Notes: generated by a model not told the origin, from the sequence alone. Positions 28,781-40,359 are shown, numbered from the stretch's first letter. The stretch is 64,000 bases of DNA from Rhodobacter capsulatus (GCF_005144475.1 NZ_SWJZ01000043.1:54352-118351); one strand, 5' to 3'. Made by a program: numbers and translations.

Positions 28781-31495
28781 TCAGGCCAGACGGCCGTGGC
28801 AATGCTTGAACTTCTCGCCCGAGCCGCAGGGGCAGGGGTCATTGCGCGAGGGCTCGCCCCAGGTCGAGGGATCCGATTCGACAAATCCCGGCGCGGCGGC
28901 AAGCGCCACCGGGGCCGCCGGTTGCGGCGCAGGCGCTTCGGCCGGATCAGCAGCCCCCTCGGCCGCGGCAAGGGCGGCGGCCTGCTGGCGCAGCATCTCG
29001 GCGCGTTCCTCGTCGCTCATCGGACGGATCTGGCCCAGACGTTTCGTCACCTCGTAGCGCAGGCTGTCGAGCATGCTCTCGAACAGCTGGAACGACTCGG
29101 TCTTGTATTCCGACAGCGGATCGCGCTGCGCATAGCCGCGGAAACCCACGACCGAGCGCAGATGTTCGAGCGTCACCAGATGTTCGCGCCATTTCGCGTC
29201 GATCGTCTGCAACAGGATCTGCTTTTCGATCACCCGCATCGTCTCGGCGCCGAAGGCTTCGGTCTTTTGCGCCATCACCGCATCGAGCGCCGCCGTCACC
29301 CGTTCGCGCAGAACGTCCTGATCGACGCCCTCTTCGGCCGCCCAGTCCGCCAGCGGCAGATCGACCCCGGCATGGTCGATGAACGCCGCCCGCATCCCCT
29401 CGATATCCCATTGATCGACGTAGCTTTTCGGCGGCGCGAATTCGTCGATCAGGTCATCGATCACCTGCTGGCGCATATCGGCGACGATCTCGGAAATCTC
29501 GTCGGTTTCCATGATCTCGCGGCGCTGGCCAAAGACCGCCTTGCGCTGGTCGTTCATCACGTCGTCGAATTTCAAAAGCTGCTTGCGCCAGTCGAAGTTG
29601 CGGCCCTCGACCTTGGCTTGCGCCCGTTCCAGCGACTTGTTCACCCAGGGGTGGATGATCGCCTCGCCTTCCTTCATGCCCAGTTTCGACAGCACGCCTT
29701 CCAGCCGGTCCGAGCCGAAGATCCGCATCAGATCGTCTTCGAGCGACAGGAAGAACAAGGACCGCCCCGGGTCGCCCTGACGGCCCGAGCGGCCGCGCAG
29801 CTGGTTGTCGATCCGGCGGCTTTCATGCCGTTCGGTGGCCAGAACGAACAGCCCCCCGGCCTCGATCACCTTTTGCTTTTCGGCGGCATGTTCCGCCTCG
29901 ATCCGGGCGCGGATCTCTTCGGGGGCGGCCTCGGGATTGGCGGCGATCTCTTCCAGAACCTTCATCTCGACGTTGCCGCCCAGCTGAATGTCGGTGCCGC
30001 GCCCGGCCATGTTCGTCGCGATGGTGATCGCGCCCAGACGGCCCGCATCGGCGACGATCTGCGCCTCCTGTTCGTGCTGACGCGCGTTGAGCACGTTATG
30101 CGGCAGCCCCTCGGCCTTGAGCATCTCCGAGAGCATCTCGGATTTCTCGATCGAGGTGGTGCCAACCAGCGTCGGCTGGCCCTTTTCATGCGCGGTCTTG
30201 ATCGCCTCGATCACCGCGGCGTATTTTTCCTTGGCGGTGCGATAGACGCGGTCGTGGTCGTCTTTCCGGGCCACCGGACGGTTCGTCGGCACTTCGACCA
30301 CGCCCAGGTGATAGATGTCGCCGAATTCCTCGGCTTCGGTCACCGCGGTGCCGGTCATCCCCGCCAGCTTCTGGTAAAGCCGGAAGTAGTTCTGGAAGGT
30401 CACCGAGGCCAGCGTGACGTTTTCGGGCTGGATCGTCACCCGTTCCTTCGCCTCGATCGCCTGATGCAGACCGTCGGACAGACGGCGGCCCTTCATCATC
30501 CGGCCGGTGAATTCGTCGATCAAGACGATCTCGTCGTCGGTGACGACATAGTTCTGATCCTTGAAGAACAGCTTGTGCGCCCGCAAAGCCTGGCCGATGT
30601 GGTGCACGATCGTCGTGCTTTCCGGGTCGTAAAGCGACTGGCCCTCGGGCAGGAGCCCATCGGCCTGCAGCTTCTGTTCGAGAAACTCGTTGCCTTCCTC
30701 GGTGAAGGTGGCGTTGCGCTGTTTCTCGTCGAGCTTGTAATGTTCTTCGGTCAGGAACGGGATATAGGCATCAAGCGTGCGATACATGTCGGACCGGTCC
30801 TGCGACGGGCCCGAAATGATCAAGGGCGTCCGCGCCTCGTCGATCAGGATGCTGTCCACCTCGTCGACGATGGCGAAGAAGTGATCGCGCTGATACATCT
30901 CCGCGACCGAGGATTTCATGTTGTCGCGCAGATAATCGAAGCCCAGCTCGTTGTTCGTCGCATAGGTGATGTCCGCACCATAGGCGGCGCGCTTTTCATC
31001 ATCGGACTGGAACGGATAGACGACGCCGCAGGTCAGACCCAGATGGCGATAGACCTTGCCCATCCATTCCGAGTCGCGCTTGGCCAGATAATCGTTCACC
31101 GTGACGATGTGCACGCCCTTGCCCGCCAGCGCGTTCAGATAGGCCGGGAAGGTGGCGACAAGGGTCTTGCCCTCGCCGGTTTTCATCTCCGAGATGTTGC
31201 CCTGATGCAGGAAGATCCCGCCCATCAGCTGGGTGTCGAAGGCGCGCAGGCCAAGCGCCCGGCGGGCGGCCTCGCGGCAATTGGCAAAGGCTTCGGGAAG
31301 CAGCGCATCCAGGCTTTCGCCCGATTGCGCGCGGGCCTGCAGCTCGCGGGTTTTCGCCACGATCTCGGCATCGGAGAGCTTTTCGAAGGCCGGTTCCAGC
31401 GCGTTGATCTTCGCCACCAGCGGTCGCGTCCGCTTGACCTTGCGGTCGTTGGGCGTGCCGAAGAGCTTTCTTCCAATGTAACCGAGGCCCAGCAT
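28781..31495 (-). CDS. secA: Preprotein translocase ATPase SecA
   Basis: A 904-residue motor that drives Sec-dependent export through Sec[25 protein letters not shown] is the usual N-terminus; Walker A is [12 protein letters not shown] (about 103-114), [19 protein letters not shown] is the DEAD motif, and [11 protein letters not shown] and [18 protein letters not shown] follow. The end [19 protein letters not shown] is a SEC-C zinc motif. The frame remains open far upstream through argJ antisense, so the start was set at ATG 31495 by homology. Confidence 0.97.
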   Translation of the reverse strand: MLGLGYIGRKLFGTPNDRKVKRTRPLVAKINALEPAFEKLSDAEIVAKTRELQARAQSGESLDALLPEAFANCREAARRALGLRAFDTQLMGGIFLHQGNISEMKTGEGKTLVATFPAYLNALAGKGVHIVTVNDYLAKRDSEWMGKVYRHLGLTCGVVYPFQSDDEKRAAYGADITYATNNELGFDYLRDNMKSSVAEMYQRDHFFAIVDEVDSILIDEARTPLIISGPSQDRSDMYRTLDAYIPFLTEEHYKLDEKQRNATFTEEGNEFLEQKLQADGLLPEGQSLYDPESTTIVHHIGQALRAHKLFFKDQNYVVTDDEIVLIDEFTGRMMKGRRLSDGLHQAIEAKERVTIQPENVTLASVTFQNYFRLYQKLAGMTGTAVTEAEEFGDIYHLGVVEVPTNRPVARKDDHDRVYRTAKEKYAAVIEAIKTAHEKGQPTLVGTTSIEKSEMLSEMLKAEGLPHNVLNARQHEQEAQIVADAGRLGAITIATNMAGRGTDIQLGGNVEMKVLEEIAANPEAAPEEIRARIEAEHAAEKQKVIEAGGLFVLATERHESRRIDNQLRGRSGRQGDPGRSLFFLSLEDDLMRIFGSDRLEGVLSKLGMKEGEAIIHPWVNKSLERAQAKVEGRNFDWRKQLLKFDDVMNDQRKAVFGQRREIMETDEISEIVADMRQQVIDDLIDEFAPPKSYVDQWDIEGMRAAFIDHAGVDLPLADWAAEEGVDQDVLRERVTAALDAVMAQKTEAFGAETMRVIEKQILLQTIDAKWREHLVTLEHLRSVVGFRGYAQRDPLSEYKTESFQLFESMLDSLRYEVTKRLGQIRPMSDEERAEMLRQQAAALAAAEGAADPAEAPAPQPAAPVALAAAPGFVESDPSTWGEPSRNDPCPCGSGEKFKHCHGRLA

Positions 31496-31678
31496 TTTTT
31501 CTCCGCGGGTTCGTCTGACCAAATCGTGTGAAATGCGGTCTTGTCGCACCCGCCGCGCACCCGTAGAACGGCAAGCGGATAAGGGCGAAACGGCCTTCAC
31601 AAGACCCTTGGCGATGTAAGGGGCTGCCGTCCGAGTGTCAACGCCGCGGGGTGCCGCGGCCCTGCGGGAGAGGCTTTG

Positions 31679-32548
31679 ATGCCGATTTTCACACGCGTTC
31701 TGGGTTCTGTCGCCGTGATGGCGCTTCTGGCCGGTCCGGCGCTGGCCGAGGAGGCCGCGAAACCGGCGACGCCCCCCGGCCCGGAAACCGTCGTCGCCAC
31801 CGTTGACGGCACCGACATCACGCTGGGCATGATGGTTTCGGTCCGCAACAGCCTGCCCGCGGAATATCAGCAACTGCCCGACGAGGTGCTGTTCAACGGC
31901 GTGCTGGATCAGCTGATCCAGCAGACCGCGCTGTCGAAAGTGGGCGAAGGCATGATGACCCGCCGCGACGAGATCGCGCTGGAGGTCGAACGCCGCGCCT
32001 ATCTGGCGGGGATGCTGCTCGATTACACCGCCGAGCGCGCGGTGACGCCCGACAAGCTGAAGGCGGCCTATGACACGAAATTCGCCAAGGCCGAACCGAG
32101 CCGCGAATATCACGCCGCCCATATCATCGTGCCGACCGAGGCCGAGGCCAAGGCGATCAAGGCCGAGATCGACGGCGGCGCCGATTTCGCCACGGTGGCC
32201 AAGGCGAAGTCGCAAGACGGCGCGGCGGCGAATGGCGGCGATCTGGGCTGGTTCGATCTGACCGCGATGGTGCCGCCCTTTGCCGAGGCCGTCGCCGCGA
32301 TGAAGGCGGGCGAGATCAAGGGCCCGGTGCAGACCGAATATGGCTGGCATGTGATCAAGCTGATGGAAAGCCGTCTGGGCGCCGCGCCGACGCTGGAGGA
32401 AGCGACCGAGGAGCTTTCGGGCGATCTGCGTCAGCAGGCGGTGCAGGACCGGGTGACCGACACCGTGGCCAAGGCCAAGGTCGAAAAGCGCGTCGAAGGG
32501 ATCGATCCCGCGGTGCTGAAGACGCCGAATTTCTTCGGCGCCAAGTAA
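31679..32548 (+). CDS. Periplasmic parvulin-type peptidylprolyl isomerase
   Basis: A 289-residue exported foldase. Residues 1-22 form a signal peptide (ending GPALAEE). A SurA-like N-terminal helical part precedes the rotamase domain at about 140-232: [64 protein letters not shown] and [14 protein letters not shown]-terminal helix completes the fold. It catalyses cis/trans prolyl isomerisation in envelope proteins. Start ATG 31679 with GGAGAGG. Divergent from secA and 27 bp before argJ. Confidence 0.9.
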   Translation: MPIFTRVLGSVAVMALLAGPALAEEAAKPATPPGPETVVATVDGTDITLGMMVSVRNSLPAEYQQLPDEVLFNGVLDQLIQQTALSKVGEGMMTRRDEIALEVERRAYLAGMLLDYTAERAVTPDKLKAAYDTKFAKAEPSREYHAAHIIVPTEAEAKAIKAEIDGGADFATVAKAKSQDGAAANGGDLGWFDLTAMVPPFAEAVAAMKAGEIKGPVQTEYGWHVIKLMESRLGAAPTLEEATEELSGDLRQQAVQDRVTDTVAKAKVEKRVEGIDPAVLKTPNFFGAK

Positions 32549-32575
32549 GGTCCGCGGATGGAGGGGGAGAAGACG

Positions 32576-34042
32576 ATGGCGAAGAAACGCGAACTCGAAG
32601 ACAAGATCGCCAAGCTGAAGTCGAAGGTGAAGGACCTGCGCTCGCAGCTGGGCGAGATCACCGAGGATGCGGTGGCGATGCTGCGCGAGGAGGTGACCGA
32701 GGTCGCCTCGGCGCTGCGCGAGGGCGTGGCCGAAGCCGCGACGGCGGCCGCCTCTGCCGCGGCCACCGCCGCAGCCGAAACCGCTGCCGCCGCGAAACCC
32801 AAGGCACCGGTCTCGCCGCTGGCCCCCGCCGCCTTCCCCGCCCTGCCGGTGATCGCGGGCGTGTCCTTTGCCGCCGCCGCCGCGGGTGTGCGCTATGCGG
32901 GCCGGACCGATGTGATGCTGGCGCAGATCGCGCCGGGCGCGACGATCGCGGGCGTCTTCACCACCTCCTCGACCCGGGCCGCCTGCGTGCTCGATTGCCA
33001 GGCGAAACTGGCGGGCCTTGCGGATGAAACCACCGGCGCGGCGATCGTGGTGAACTCGGGCAATGCCAATGCCTTCACCGGCACCGCCGGGCAGGCCTCG
33101 GTCGATGCCGTCACCGGCGCCGTCGCCGAGGCGCTGGATCTGCCGATCAACCGGGTCTTTTCGTCGTCCACCGGGGTGATCGGCGAGCCCCTGCCGCATG
33201 AGCGCATCGTCGCTTCCGTGCCCGGCCTTGTCGCCGCGCTGGACCCGGCCGGGATGGAAGCCGCCGCGCGGGCGATCATGACCACCGACACCTTCCCCAA
33301 GGGCGCCTGTGCCGAGGTGCAGGGCGACGGCGGGCCGATCCGCATCGCGGGCATCGCCAAGGGCTCGGGGATGATCGCGCCGAACATGGCGACGATGCTG
33401 GTCTATCTGTTCACCGATGCGAAGATCCCGTCGAAACTGCTGCAGAAAATGCTGTCGCGGCATGTCGATGACACGTTCAACGCGATCACCGTGGACAGCG
33501 ACACCTCGACCTCGGATGCGCTGATCCTGGCCGCCACCGGGCGCTCGGCCGCGGCGGAAATCACCGATCTGCGCTCGCGCGCGGCCAAGGATTTCGAGGC
33601 GGCGCTGCGCGGCGTGATGCTGGATCTGGCGCAACAGGTGGTGCGCGATGGCGAGGGCGCGACGAAATTCGTCGAGATCCGGGTCAGCGGGGCGGCCACT
33701 GCCGACGACGCGCACAAGGTGGCGATGGCGGTGGCGAATTCGCCGCTGGTGAAAACCGCGATCGCCGGTGAAGACGCGAACTGGGGCCGCGTCGTGGCCG
33801 CCGTCGGCAAGTCGGGCGCCAAGGCCGACCGTGACAAGCTGCGGATTTCCTTCGGCGACATGGTTCTGGCGGAAAACGGCTGGCGCGTGCCGGATTATTC
33901 CGAGGAGGCCGCCTCCGCCTACATGAAGGGGCAGGAGCTGGTGATCGGCATCGATCTGGGGCTGGGCAAGGCGGCGAAATCGGTCTTCACCTGCGACCTG
34001 ACGCATCGCTACATCGACATCAACGCGGATTACCGCTCGTGA
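32576..34042 (+). CDS. argJ: Bifunctional ornithine acetyltransferase / N-acetylglutamate synthase with N-terminal coiled-coil extension
   Basis: Transfers acetyl from N-acetylornithine to glutamate in the cyclic arginine pathway. At 488 residues it is about 80 longer than usual ArgJ: 1-55 is a charged heptad-like helix ([19 protein letters not shown]), 56-77 an Ala-rich linker, then the canonical start at [14 protein letters not shown] (79-92). The self-cleavage site is A272-T273 in [10 protein letters not shown], so the extension would stay on the alpha chain. ATG 32576 has a strong GGAGGGGGAG ribosome site. Followed by mutT with a GTGA overlap. Confidence 0.94.
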   Translation: MAKKRELEDKIAKLKSKVKDLRSQLGEITEDAVAMLREEVTEVASALREGVAEAATAAASAAATAAAETAAAAKPKAPVSPLAPAAFPALPVIAGVSFAAAAAGVRYAGRTDVMLAQIAPGATIAGVFTTSSTRAACVLDCQAKLAGLADETTGAAIVVNSGNANAFTGTAGQASVDAVTGAVAEALDLPINRVFSSSTGVIGEPLPHERIVASVPGLVAALDPAGMEAAARAIMTTDTFPKGACAEVQGDGGPIRIAGIAKGSGMIAPNMATMLVYLFTDAKIPSKLLQKMLSRHVDDTFNAITVDSDTSTSDALILAATGRSAAAEITDLRSRAAKDFEAALRGVMLDLAQQVVRDGEGATKFVEIRVSGAATADDAHKVAMAVANSPLVKTAIAGEDANWGRVVAAVGKSGAKADRDKLRISFGDMVLAENGWRVPDYSEEAASAYMKGQELVIGIDLGLGKAAKSVFTCDLTHRYIDINADYRS

Positions 34043-34476
34043 CCTCGCCCTGCGGTCCCACGCCCGCGCCGACCACTGCGCGGGTGGTTCTGGTCAGTGC
34101 GGTGGCGCTGATCGATGCCGATGGCCGGGTGCTGCTGGCGCAGCGCCCCGAGGGCAAGTCGCTGGCGGGGCTTTGGGAATTCCCGGGCGGCAAGGTCGAA
34201 CCGGGGGAAACGCCGGAAGCGGCGCTGATCCGCGAATTGCACGAGGAACTGGGCATCGACACCTGGGGCAGCTGTCTGGCGCCGCTGACCTTTGCCAGCC
34301 ACAGCTACGAGAGCTTCCACCTGCTGATGCCGCTCTTTGCCTGCCGCCGCTGGTCCGGCACGCCGCAACCGCGCGAGGGGCAGAAACTGGCCTGGGTGGC
34401 GCCCGCAAGGCTGCGCGACTACCCGATGCCGCCCGCCGACGAGCCGCTGATCCCGGTGCTGCAGGACTGGCTCTGA
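34039..34476 (+). CDS. mutT: 8-oxo-dGTP diphosphatase MutT (Nudix)
   Basis: A 145-residue Nudix hydrolase that removes 8-oxo-dGTP from the nucleotide pool. The Nudix box is [24 protein letters not shown] (50-73), preceded by [20 protein letters not shown], the standard MutT context. The start is a GTG overlapping the argJ stop, implying translational coupling. Together with mutY in this window it covers two of the three arms of the GO repair system, though they are 11 kb apart. Confidence 0.93.
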   Translation: MTSPCGPTPAPTTARVVLVSAVALIDADGRVLLAQRPEGKSLAGLWEFPGGKVEPGETPEAALIRELHEELGIDTWGSCLAPLTFASHSYESFHLLMPLFACRRWSGTPQPREGQKLAWVAPARLRDYPMPPADEPLIPVLQDWL

Positions 34477-34582
34477 CCGCGCAGACGCAGCGAAAATTCC
34501 GCAATGCGGCAATTTTCCTGCGTCATGTTGCCCCTTGCCGCAACAAAACTATCCAAAAGATACCTCTGGCGCACTTTTTCGT

Positions 34583-34606
34583 TTGCACTTTGTTAAGCAA
34601 TCGTGA
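34583..34606 (+). promoter_or_regulatory. Weak candidate promoter of the 45-aa gene
   Basis: TTGCAC at 34583-34588 in an AT-rich stretch after mutT; downstream, 17 to 19 bp away, ACTAAG/TAAGCT could act as a poor -10. Included only because the gene appears to have its own leader. Confidence 0.3.
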
Positions 34607-34648
34607 CTAAGCTGAAGGTGTAATCGAGATTTCTAGGGAGGATGTCTC

Positions 34649-34786
34649 ATGCTTCGCACCATCGTCGTCGGCAGCTGCGTCTCCGTGCAGGGAACGTTCG
34701 AGTCGCAGCTCGAAAATGGAAAAATCGTTGTCCGGGTTGGGGATAGGCTGTTCGCGGGCAAGCCCGTGATGCGCAACAACGCCTGA
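34649..34786 (+). CDS. Conserved-looking 45-residue mini-protein
   Basis: ATG 34649 preceded by GGGAGG at ideal distance; product begins MLRTIVVGSCVSVQGTF, continues QLENGKIVVRVGDRLFAGKPV and ends MRNNA. It has alternating hydrophobic beta-strand pattern like a small OB/SH3-like barrel, one cysteine, no signal peptide. A strong terminator follows at 34818. I believe similar mini-proteins occur in related Rhodobacterales but cannot verify it here. Function unknown. Confidence 0.75.
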   Translation: MLRTIVVGSCVSVQGTFESQLENGKIVVRVGDRLFAGKPVMRNNA

Positions 34787-34817
34787 TCCACCGACCACAC
34801 ACTCACTCACGGACTGC

Positions 34818-34843
34818 AAAAGGGGGGCTTTCGCCCCCCTTTT
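34818..34843. terminator. Bidirectional intrinsic terminator between the mini-gene and infB
   Basis: AAAAGGGGGGC-TTTC-GCCCCCCTTTT hairpin with A-run on one side and T-run on the other, serving both convergent transcripts. Confidence 0.9.
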
Positions 34844-34869
34844 CACTGTTCCCGCCGCGGCGACAAAGG

Positions 34870-37395
34870 TCAGAGCTTGCGCTCGACCTCCTCGCGCTCG
34901 AAAATCTCGATGACATCGCCCGCGCGGACGTCGTCGTAGTTTTCGAAGGCCATGCCGCATTCCTGACCGGATTGCACTTCCTTGACCTCGTCCTTGAAGC
35001 GCTTGAGCGTCTTCAGCGTGCCTTCGTGGATCACCACGTTGTCGCGCAGCAGGCGCACGCCAGCCGAGCGGCGGGCCACGCCTTCGGTGACAAGGCAGCC
35101 AGCGACCTTGCCGACGCCGGAGACCTTGAAGACCTCCTTGATCGCGGCATAGCCGATGAAATTCTCGCGCACTTCGTTTTTCAGCAGGCCCGAGGCGGCG
35201 GCTTTGATGTCGTCCACCAGATCATAGATGATCGAGTAGTAGCGGATCTCGACACCCTTCTGGTTCGCGCTCGCCCGCGCGGGCGCATTGGCCCGGACGT
35301 TGAAGCCGATCACCGGCGCCCCCGAAGCCTCGGCCAGACCGACGTCGCTTTCGGTGATCGCGCCGACGCCCGAATGCAGCACCCGCACGCGGACCTCGTC
35401 GTTGCCGATCTTCTCCAGCGCCTGGGCGATCGCCTCGGCCGAGCCCTGCACGTCGGCCTTCACCAGCACCGGCAGTTCCGAGACGTTCTCGTCCGCCTTG
35501 GCCTTGGCCATCAGCTGTTCCAGCGTCGTCGCGGCCCCGGCGGCAGCGCGCTTGTCCTTGGCGGCTTTCTCGCGGTAGTCGGCGATTTCACGCGCCTGCG
35601 CCTCGGTCTCGACCACGTTCAGCACATCGCCCGCTTCGGGCGTGCCGTTCAGGCCCAGAACCTCGACCGGAACCGAAGGACCGGCCTCGTCGACGCGCTC
35701 GCCCTTGTCATTGACCAGCGCCCGCACCTTGCCCCACTGCTCGCCGACGACAAAGATGTCGCCGCGTTTCAGCGTGCCGTGCTGCACCAGAACCGTCGCC
35801 ACCGGACCGCGGCCGACGTCAAGTTTCGCTTCGATCACCGCACCTTGCGCCGCACGGCCGGGGTTGGCCTGAAGCTCGAGGATTTCCGCCTGCAGCGCGA
35901 TCGCTTCCAGCAGCTTGTCGAGCCCGAAGCCGGTCTTGGCCGAAACTTCGACCGTCTGCACCTCGCCGCCCATCTCTTCGACGACGACTTCGTGCTGCAG
36001 AAGGTCGGTCCGCACTTTCTGCGGATTGGCGGAATGCTTGTCGATCTTGTTGATCGCCACGATCATCGGCACCTTGGCGGCCTTGGCGTGGTTGATCGCC
36101 TCGATCGTCTGCGGCATCACCGCGTCATCGGCGGCCACCACCAGCACGACGATATCCGTCACCTGCGCGCCACGGGCCCGCATCGAGGTGAAGGCGGCGT
36201 GGCCGGGCGTGTCGAGGAAGGTCAGGACCGCGCCCGAATCCGTCGTCACCTGATAGGCGCCGATGTGCTGGGTGATCCCGCCCGCTTCGCCCGACACCAC
36301 ATTGGCGTGGCGGATGGCGTCCAGAAGCGAGGTCTTGCCATGGTCGACGTGGCCCATGATCGTGATGATCGGCGGCCGCGCATGCAGGTCTTCGGCCTTG
36401 TCCTCGACGGTGTCGATCACCTGTTCGACGTCCGCATCCGAGACGCGCACGGCGCGGTGGCCGAATTCCTCGATGATCAGTTCCGCGGTGTCGGCGTCGA
36501 TCGCCTGGTTCGCGGTGACCATCATGCCCATCTTCATCAGCGCCTTGATCACGTCGGCCGCGCGTTCGGCCATCCGGATCGCCAGTTCCGACACCACGAT
36601 GGTTTCCGGCAACTGCACGTCGCGGACCATCTTTTCGGCTTTCTGGCCGAAGCCCATCGCCTTTTGCCGGGCCTTTTCCTGCTTGCGCTTCATCGCGGCC
36701 AGCGAGCGCTGACGCCCGCCTTCGCCCTCGATGTCCGACAGGCTCAGCTTGCCGGCGCGACGGCCCTCGTCGCCGCCCTTGGCCGCCTTGTTGTTGCGGT
36801 CAGGCGTGGCATTGCGATCGTCGCGGTCGCGGTCGGTCTTGCGCGGGCCGGTATTCGAAACACCCTTGGTCGCGGCACGCGCGGCGGCAGCCTCGGCCGC
36901 AGCCGGATCGGCCGGAGCGGGCTTCGCGGCCGGTTTCGCCCGGACCTCTTCCTTTTTCTGCGCGCGCAGCTCGGCCTCGCGGGCCTTGCGCGCTTCTTCC
37001 TCGGCCTTCAGCCGCAGGGCTTCTTCGCGTTCGCGCTCTTCGCGTTCCTTGGCCTCGGCCTCGGCGCGGCGGCGTTCGCGTTCTTCCTCGCGGGCCTTTT
37101 CATCGGCGACACGTTGCGCGGCCTCTTCGACCTCGCGGACGCGGGCGGCTTGCAGCGCCCGCAGACGGCGCTCCATCTCGGCATCCGAGATGCCCGCAGG
37201 ACGCCGCGAAGGATCGCCCAGCGCGGGCGAACCGGCCGGTTTGGCAGGGGCCGAACCGGGTTTCGGCACCACCACCTTCTTGCGCTTGGTTTCGACCACC
37301 ACATTTTTCGTGCGTCCGTGGCTGAAGCTCTGCTTCACCGAACCGGGGCGGGCGCCGCCAAGACCGAGGGGTTTTTTGCCGTCCGTATCGCTCAT
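34870..37395 (-). CDS. infB: Translation initiation factor IF-2
   Basis: An 841-residue GTPase that brings initiator tRNA to the 30S subunit. The N-terminal third is a long charged, coiled-coil-like region ([18 protein letters not shown]), followed by the IF2 N domain, the G domain with GHVDHGKTS (about 348), [13 protein letters not shown] and [10 protein letters not shown], and the C-terminal domains ending [12 protein letters not shown]. Last gene of rimP-nusA-ylxR-infB, overlapping ylxR by 4 bp. No rbfA follows; the next gene is convergent. Confidence 0.97.
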   Translation of the reverse strand: MSDTDGKKPLGLGGARPGSVKQSFSHGRTKNVVVETKRKKVVVPKPGSAPAKPAGSPALGDPSRRPAGISDAEMERRLRALQAARVREVEEAAQRVADEKAREEERERRRAEAEAKEREEREREEALRLKAEEEARKAREAELRAQKKEEVRAKPAAKPAPADPAAAEAAAARAATKGVSNTGPRKTDRDRDDRNATPDRNNKAAKGGDEGRRAGKLSLSDIEGEGGRQRSLAAMKRKQEKARQKAMGFGQKAEKMVRDVQLPETIVVSELAIRMAERAADVIKALMKMGMMVTANQAIDADTAELIIEEFGHRAVRVSDADVEQVIDTVEDKAEDLHARPPIITIMGHVDHGKTSLLDAIRHANVVSGEAGGITQHIGAYQVTTDSGAVLTFLDTPGHAAFTSMRARGAQVTDIVVLVVAADDAVMPQTIEAINHAKAAKVPMIVAINKIDKHSANPQKVRTDLLQHEVVVEEMGGEVQTVEVSAKTGFGLDKLLEAIALQAEILELQANPGRAAQGAVIEAKLDVGRGPVATVLVQHGTLKRGDIFVVGEQWGKVRALVNDKGERVDEAGPSVPVEVLGLNGTPEAGDVLNVVETEAQAREIADYREKAAKDKRAAAGAATTLEQLMAKAKADENVSELPVLVKADVQGSAEAIAQALEKIGNDEVRVRVLHSGVGAITESDVGLAEASGAPVIGFNVRANAPARASANQKGVEIRYYSIIYDLVDDIKAAASGLLKNEVRENFIGYAAIKEVFKVSGVGKVAGCLVTEGVARRSAGVRLLRDNVVIHEGTLKTLKRFKDEVKEVQSGQECGMAFENYDDVRAGDVIEIFEREEVERKL

Positions 37396-38021
37396 GCCGT
37401 CTTCGTATCCTTCATGGCGGTATCGCCGCCGTCCTGCTTGCGCAAACCCGCAAGCCTTGCCGCTTCTCTGATTACACGCGGGGTGAGTCCCCCAGCCGCA
37501 AGCGCGCCGTGTATGGCATGGTCGCGGCCAAAAGCCAAACCCATTTCCGAGGCCGTCAGGCAACCGAACCAGCGCCCGCCGGGCGGAGTCCAGAGCTTGC
37601 CCTTGCCGCGTTCCGATCCGTCCGAGGCCTGAAACAGCACCTTGGCCTTGCCATCCGCCAGCCAGCCCTTGACCTTTTCGAAGCCGCAGACCGCATGGCC
37701 GGTCTTTCGGCTCAAGGATAGCAGCTCCACCACCCGCTGCGCCAGCCCGTCTTCGACAAGCTGACACAGGTCTTCGGGCAGCTTCACCTGCGACCTTGCG
37801 GCGCGGGCAAACAGCCCCTTTGCGACCGCCTTTTCAAGCACGGCGCGTTCCGAAGTCACCCAGATGCCCCGGCCGGGAAGCTTTTCGGCCAGATCCGGAT
37901 AGATCATGCCATCGGGGCCAAGGACAAACCGCACAAGCCCGGCCTTCGGCCCGACATCGCCCGTGACGATGCAGCGCCGTTCCGGATCCTCGGTGTTCTT
38001 GTCCTTGCCGCCGCGGCTCAT
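37392..38021 (-). CDS. ylxR: YlxR (DUF448) RNA-binding protein with L7Ae-like C-terminus
   Basis: A 209-residue protein with an N-terminal YlxR domain ([47 protein letters not shown], about 12-60) and a C-terminal L7Ae/L30e-like region ([23 protein letters not shown]). The fusion of the two is usual in alphaproteobacteria. It sits between nusA (1-bp gap) and infB (4-bp overlap), the standard place. Role probably in RNA binding linked to transcription-translation; not well characterised. Confidence 0.9.
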   Translation of the reverse strand: MSRGGKDKNTEDPERRCIVTGDVGPKAGLVRFVLGPDGMIYPDLAEKLPGRGIWVTSERAVLEKAVAKGLFARAARSQVKLPEDLCQLVEDGLAQRVVELLSLSRKTGHAVCGFEKVKGWLADGKAKVLFQASDGSERGKGKLWTPPGGRWFGCLTASEMGLAFGRDHAIHGALAAGGLTPRVIREAARLAGLRKQDGGDTAMKDTKTA

Positions 38022-38022
38022 C

Positions 38023-39633
38023 TCATTCCTCGGTTTCGTCTTCGTCGGTGTCGGTCGCGTCTTCGGCCTCAAGCTCCGAAAGATCGACCCAGCCCAGCTG
38101 GATCCGCGCCGTCATGATCAGCTTTTGCGCATCTTCGAGGCTCATGCCGAATTTCTCGAGGATCCCCTCGTCCTTGACGCGGGCGCCGTTCACCGTGGTC
38201 CAGCCGCCGGCCAGTTCCCAGTCGGCGCAGGTGGCGAAATCTTCCAGCGTCTTGACGTCGTCCTTGGCCAGCGCCTCGATCATCTGCGGCGTCAGGCCTT
38301 CGAAATTGAACAGCGACTCCTCGACGCCCAGTTCCTTGGCCGCGGCGATCGCCTTGGCGTTCTGCGCCTCGATGTAATCGCGGGCGCGGGCCTGCAATTC
38401 CTCGGCGGTGCCGTCATCGACGCCCTCGATCGACAGGAGTTCATCCAGATCGACATAGGCGACTTCTTCCAGATTGGTGAAGCCCTCGGCGACCAGCAGC
38501 TGGGCGAAGAATTCGTCCAGATCCAGCGCATCGACAAAGAGCTTCGTCCGCTCGGCGAATTCGGCCTGACGGCGGGACGATTCCTCGGCCTCGGTCAGGA
38601 TGTCGATATCAAGCCCGGTCAGCTGGCTGGCCAGACGCACGTTCTGCCCGCGACGGCCGATGGCCAGCGACAGTTGTTCGTCCGGCACCACCACTTCGAT
38701 CTTGCCCGCTTCCTCGTCGATCACGACTTTCGCGACCTCGGCCGGTTGCAGCGCGTTCACCAGGAACGTGGCCGCATCGGCGTTCCACGGAATGATGTCG
38801 ATCTTTTCGCCCTGCAGCTCGCCCACCACGGCCTGCACGCGCGAGCCGCGCATGCCCACACAGGCGCCGACCGGGTCGATCGAATTGTCGTTCGAGATCA
38901 CCGCGATCTTCGCGCGCGAGCCCGGATCACGGGCCACCGCCTTGATCTCGATGATGCCGTCATAAATCTCCGGCACTTCCATCTTGAACAGTTCCGCCAT
39001 GAACTGCGGATCGGTGCGGCTCAGGAAGACCTGCGGGCCCCGGGTCTCGCGGCGGACGTCCTTCACATAGGCGCGGATGCGGTCGTTCGGGCGATAGCTT
39101 TCACGGCCGATCTTTTCGTTGCGGCGCAGGATGGCCTCGCCGCGACCGATGTCGACGATGATGTTGCCGTATTCCTCGCGCTTGACGACGCCGTTGATGA
39201 TCGTGCCCTTGCGATCCTTGAATTCGTCGAACTGACGATCGCGTTCGGCCTCGCGGACCTTTTGCAAGATCACTTGTTTCGCCGATTGCGCCGCGATCCG
39301 GCCCAGATCGACCGGGGGAACCTCGTCGACGATCTCGTCGCCGATCTGCGGTGCGGTCTTGTATTGCTTCGCCTGCGCAACGGTCAGCTGCGCCTGGTAA
39401 TTCTCGACGGCCTCATCCTCGACGACGGTGCGGACCCGGGTGAAGCTGGCGCGACCGGTCTTGCGGTCGATCTTCACGCGGATGTCCATTTCCGAGCCAT
39501 AGCGCGACTTCGCCGCCCGGGCGAGACTGTCTTCCATCGCCTGGATCACCAGATCGGGGTCGATCATCTTCTCGCGGGCCACCGCCTCGGCGGTCTGCAA
39601 AAGCTCGAGCTGGTTGGCAGAGGTGATTGCCAT
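38023..39633 (-). CDS. nusA: Transcription termination/antitermination factor NusA
   Basis: A 536-residue RNA polymerase-associated factor affecting pausing, termination and antitermination. The N-terminal domain (1-130) begins [22 protein letters not shown], the S1 domain covers 135-200, the KH domains follow with [29 protein letters not shown], and the C-terminal helix-hairpin repeats lead into an acidic tail. Length is normal for alphaproteobacteria. Lies 3 bp after rimP. Confidence 0.97.
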   Translation of the reverse strand: MAITSANQLELLQTAEAVAREKMIDPDLVIQAMEDSLARAAKSRYGSEMDIRVKIDRKTGRASFTRVRTVVEDEAVENYQAQLTVAQAKQYKTAPQIGDEIVDEVPPVDLGRIAAQSAKQVILQKVREAERDRQFDEFKDRKGTIINGVVKREEYGNIIVDIGRGEAILRRNEKIGRESYRPNDRIRAYVKDVRRETRGPQVFLSRTDPQFMAELFKMEVPEIYDGIIEIKAVARDPGSRAKIAVISNDNSIDPVGACVGMRGSRVQAVVGELQGEKIDIIPWNADAATFLVNALQPAEVAKVVIDEEAGKIEVVVPDEQLSLAIGRRGQNVRLASQLTGLDIDILTEAEESSRRQAEFAERTKLFVDALDLDEFFAQLLVAEGFTNLEEVAYVDLDELLSIEGVDDGTAEELQARARDYIEAQNAKAIAAAKELGVEESLFNFEGLTPQMIEALAKDDVKTLEDFATCADWELAGGWTTVNGARVKDEGILEKFGMSLEDAQKLIMTARIQLGWVDLSELEAEDATDTDEDETEE

Positions 39634-39636
39634 CTG

Positions 39637-40236
39637 TCAGGTCTCCTCGTCGGGGGAAGTCTGGTCGTCGTCTTCGGTTTGGATCTCGTCGAACTGGTCT
39701 TCGTCGATGATGCCCGCGGCCTTGCGCTGGCGCAGCATCTCGGCGATCAGCTCGTCGGTCAGGATCAGTTTCGCATCGGCAAGCCAGTCGAATTTCAGGC
39801 CGATGGTGACCTGCTCGCCCTGGTTCTCGATCTCGATCAGCACTTCATCGGCTTCGGTGCCGCGCAGGATGCCCTTGAACCGCTTGCGGCCATCAATCTG
39901 TTCGTCAGTCTCGATCCGGGCCTCGTAGCCCTCCCAGACATCGAAATCCTTCATCCGGGTCAGCGGACGGTCGATCCCGGGCGAAGACACTTCCAGCGTG
40001 TATTTTTCCTCGATCGGGTCTTCGACGTCGAGCACGGCGGAAACGGCAGTCGAGATCGCGCCGCAATCGTCGACATCGATCCCGCCCTCGGGACGGTCGG
40101 CCATGATCTGCAACAGCGGATGCCGTCCGCCCTGCATGCGGATGCGGACCAGCTCGAAGCCGAGGCCTTCGATGGTGGGGCCGACGATGTCGGCGATACG
40201 CCGGTCGATACCGGTCTTGGCGATGAGGTCGGTCAT
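39637..40236 (-). CDS. rimP: Ribosome maturation factor RimP
   Basis: A 199-residue protein needed for 30S subunit assembly. The N-terminal domain has [58 protein letters not shown] and the family motif [20 protein letters not shown]; the C-terminus is an SH3-like domain and an acidic tail. Start ATG 40236; longer frames cross the operon promoter. First gene of the rimP-nusA-ylxR-infB operon, preceded by a leader with a terminator hairpin. Confidence 0.95.
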   Translation of the reverse strand: MTDLIAKTGIDRRIADIVGPTIEGLGFELVRIRMQGGRHPLLQIMADRPEGGIDVDDCGAISTAVSAVLDVEDPIEEKYTLEVSSPGIDRPLTRMKDFDVWEGYEARIETDEQIDGRKRFKGILRGTEADEVLIEIENQGEQVTIGLKFDWLADAKLILTDELIAEMLRQRKAAGIIDEDQFDEIQTEDDDQTSPDEET

Positions 40237-40251
40237 TCCGATCCCTGAAAA

Positions 40252-40276
40252 CAAAAAACGGGCCCGAGCGGCCCGT
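40252..40276 (-). terminator. Terminator/attenuator hairpin in the rimP operon leader
   Basis: On the minus strand ACGGGCC-loop-GGCCCGT (40270-40276 with 40258-40264) is followed by TTTTTT (40258-40253), 16 nt before the rimP start and about 50 to 70 nt after the probable transcription start. A second small hairpin TTCAGG...CCTGAA lies just upstream. Confidence 0.8.
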
Positions 40277-40330
40277 GACATGGATCCGGTGGGCTTCAGG
40301 TTTGGACCCTGAAACGCCGCTGTTGCATTG

Positions 40331-40359
40331 CATATAGGCGAGTCGCCTTCATGTTGCAA
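40331..40359 (-). promoter_or_regulatory. Putative sigma-70 promoter of rimP-nusA-ylxR-infB
   Basis: Minus strand TTGCAA (40354-40359), 17-bp spacer, TATATG (40331-40336), about 95 bp upstream of rimP. Confidence 0.7.

Noticed and set aside
31496..34006. Minus-strand frame continuous with secA extending through argJ
   Set aside because: It is antisense to argJ and the parvulin gene. SecA homology begins at [12 protein letters not shown] (ATG 31495).
40237..40330. Initiator tRNA gene upstream of rimP, as in E. coli
   Set aside because: No cloverleaf or T-loop sequence can be found; only two hairpins, one a terminator.
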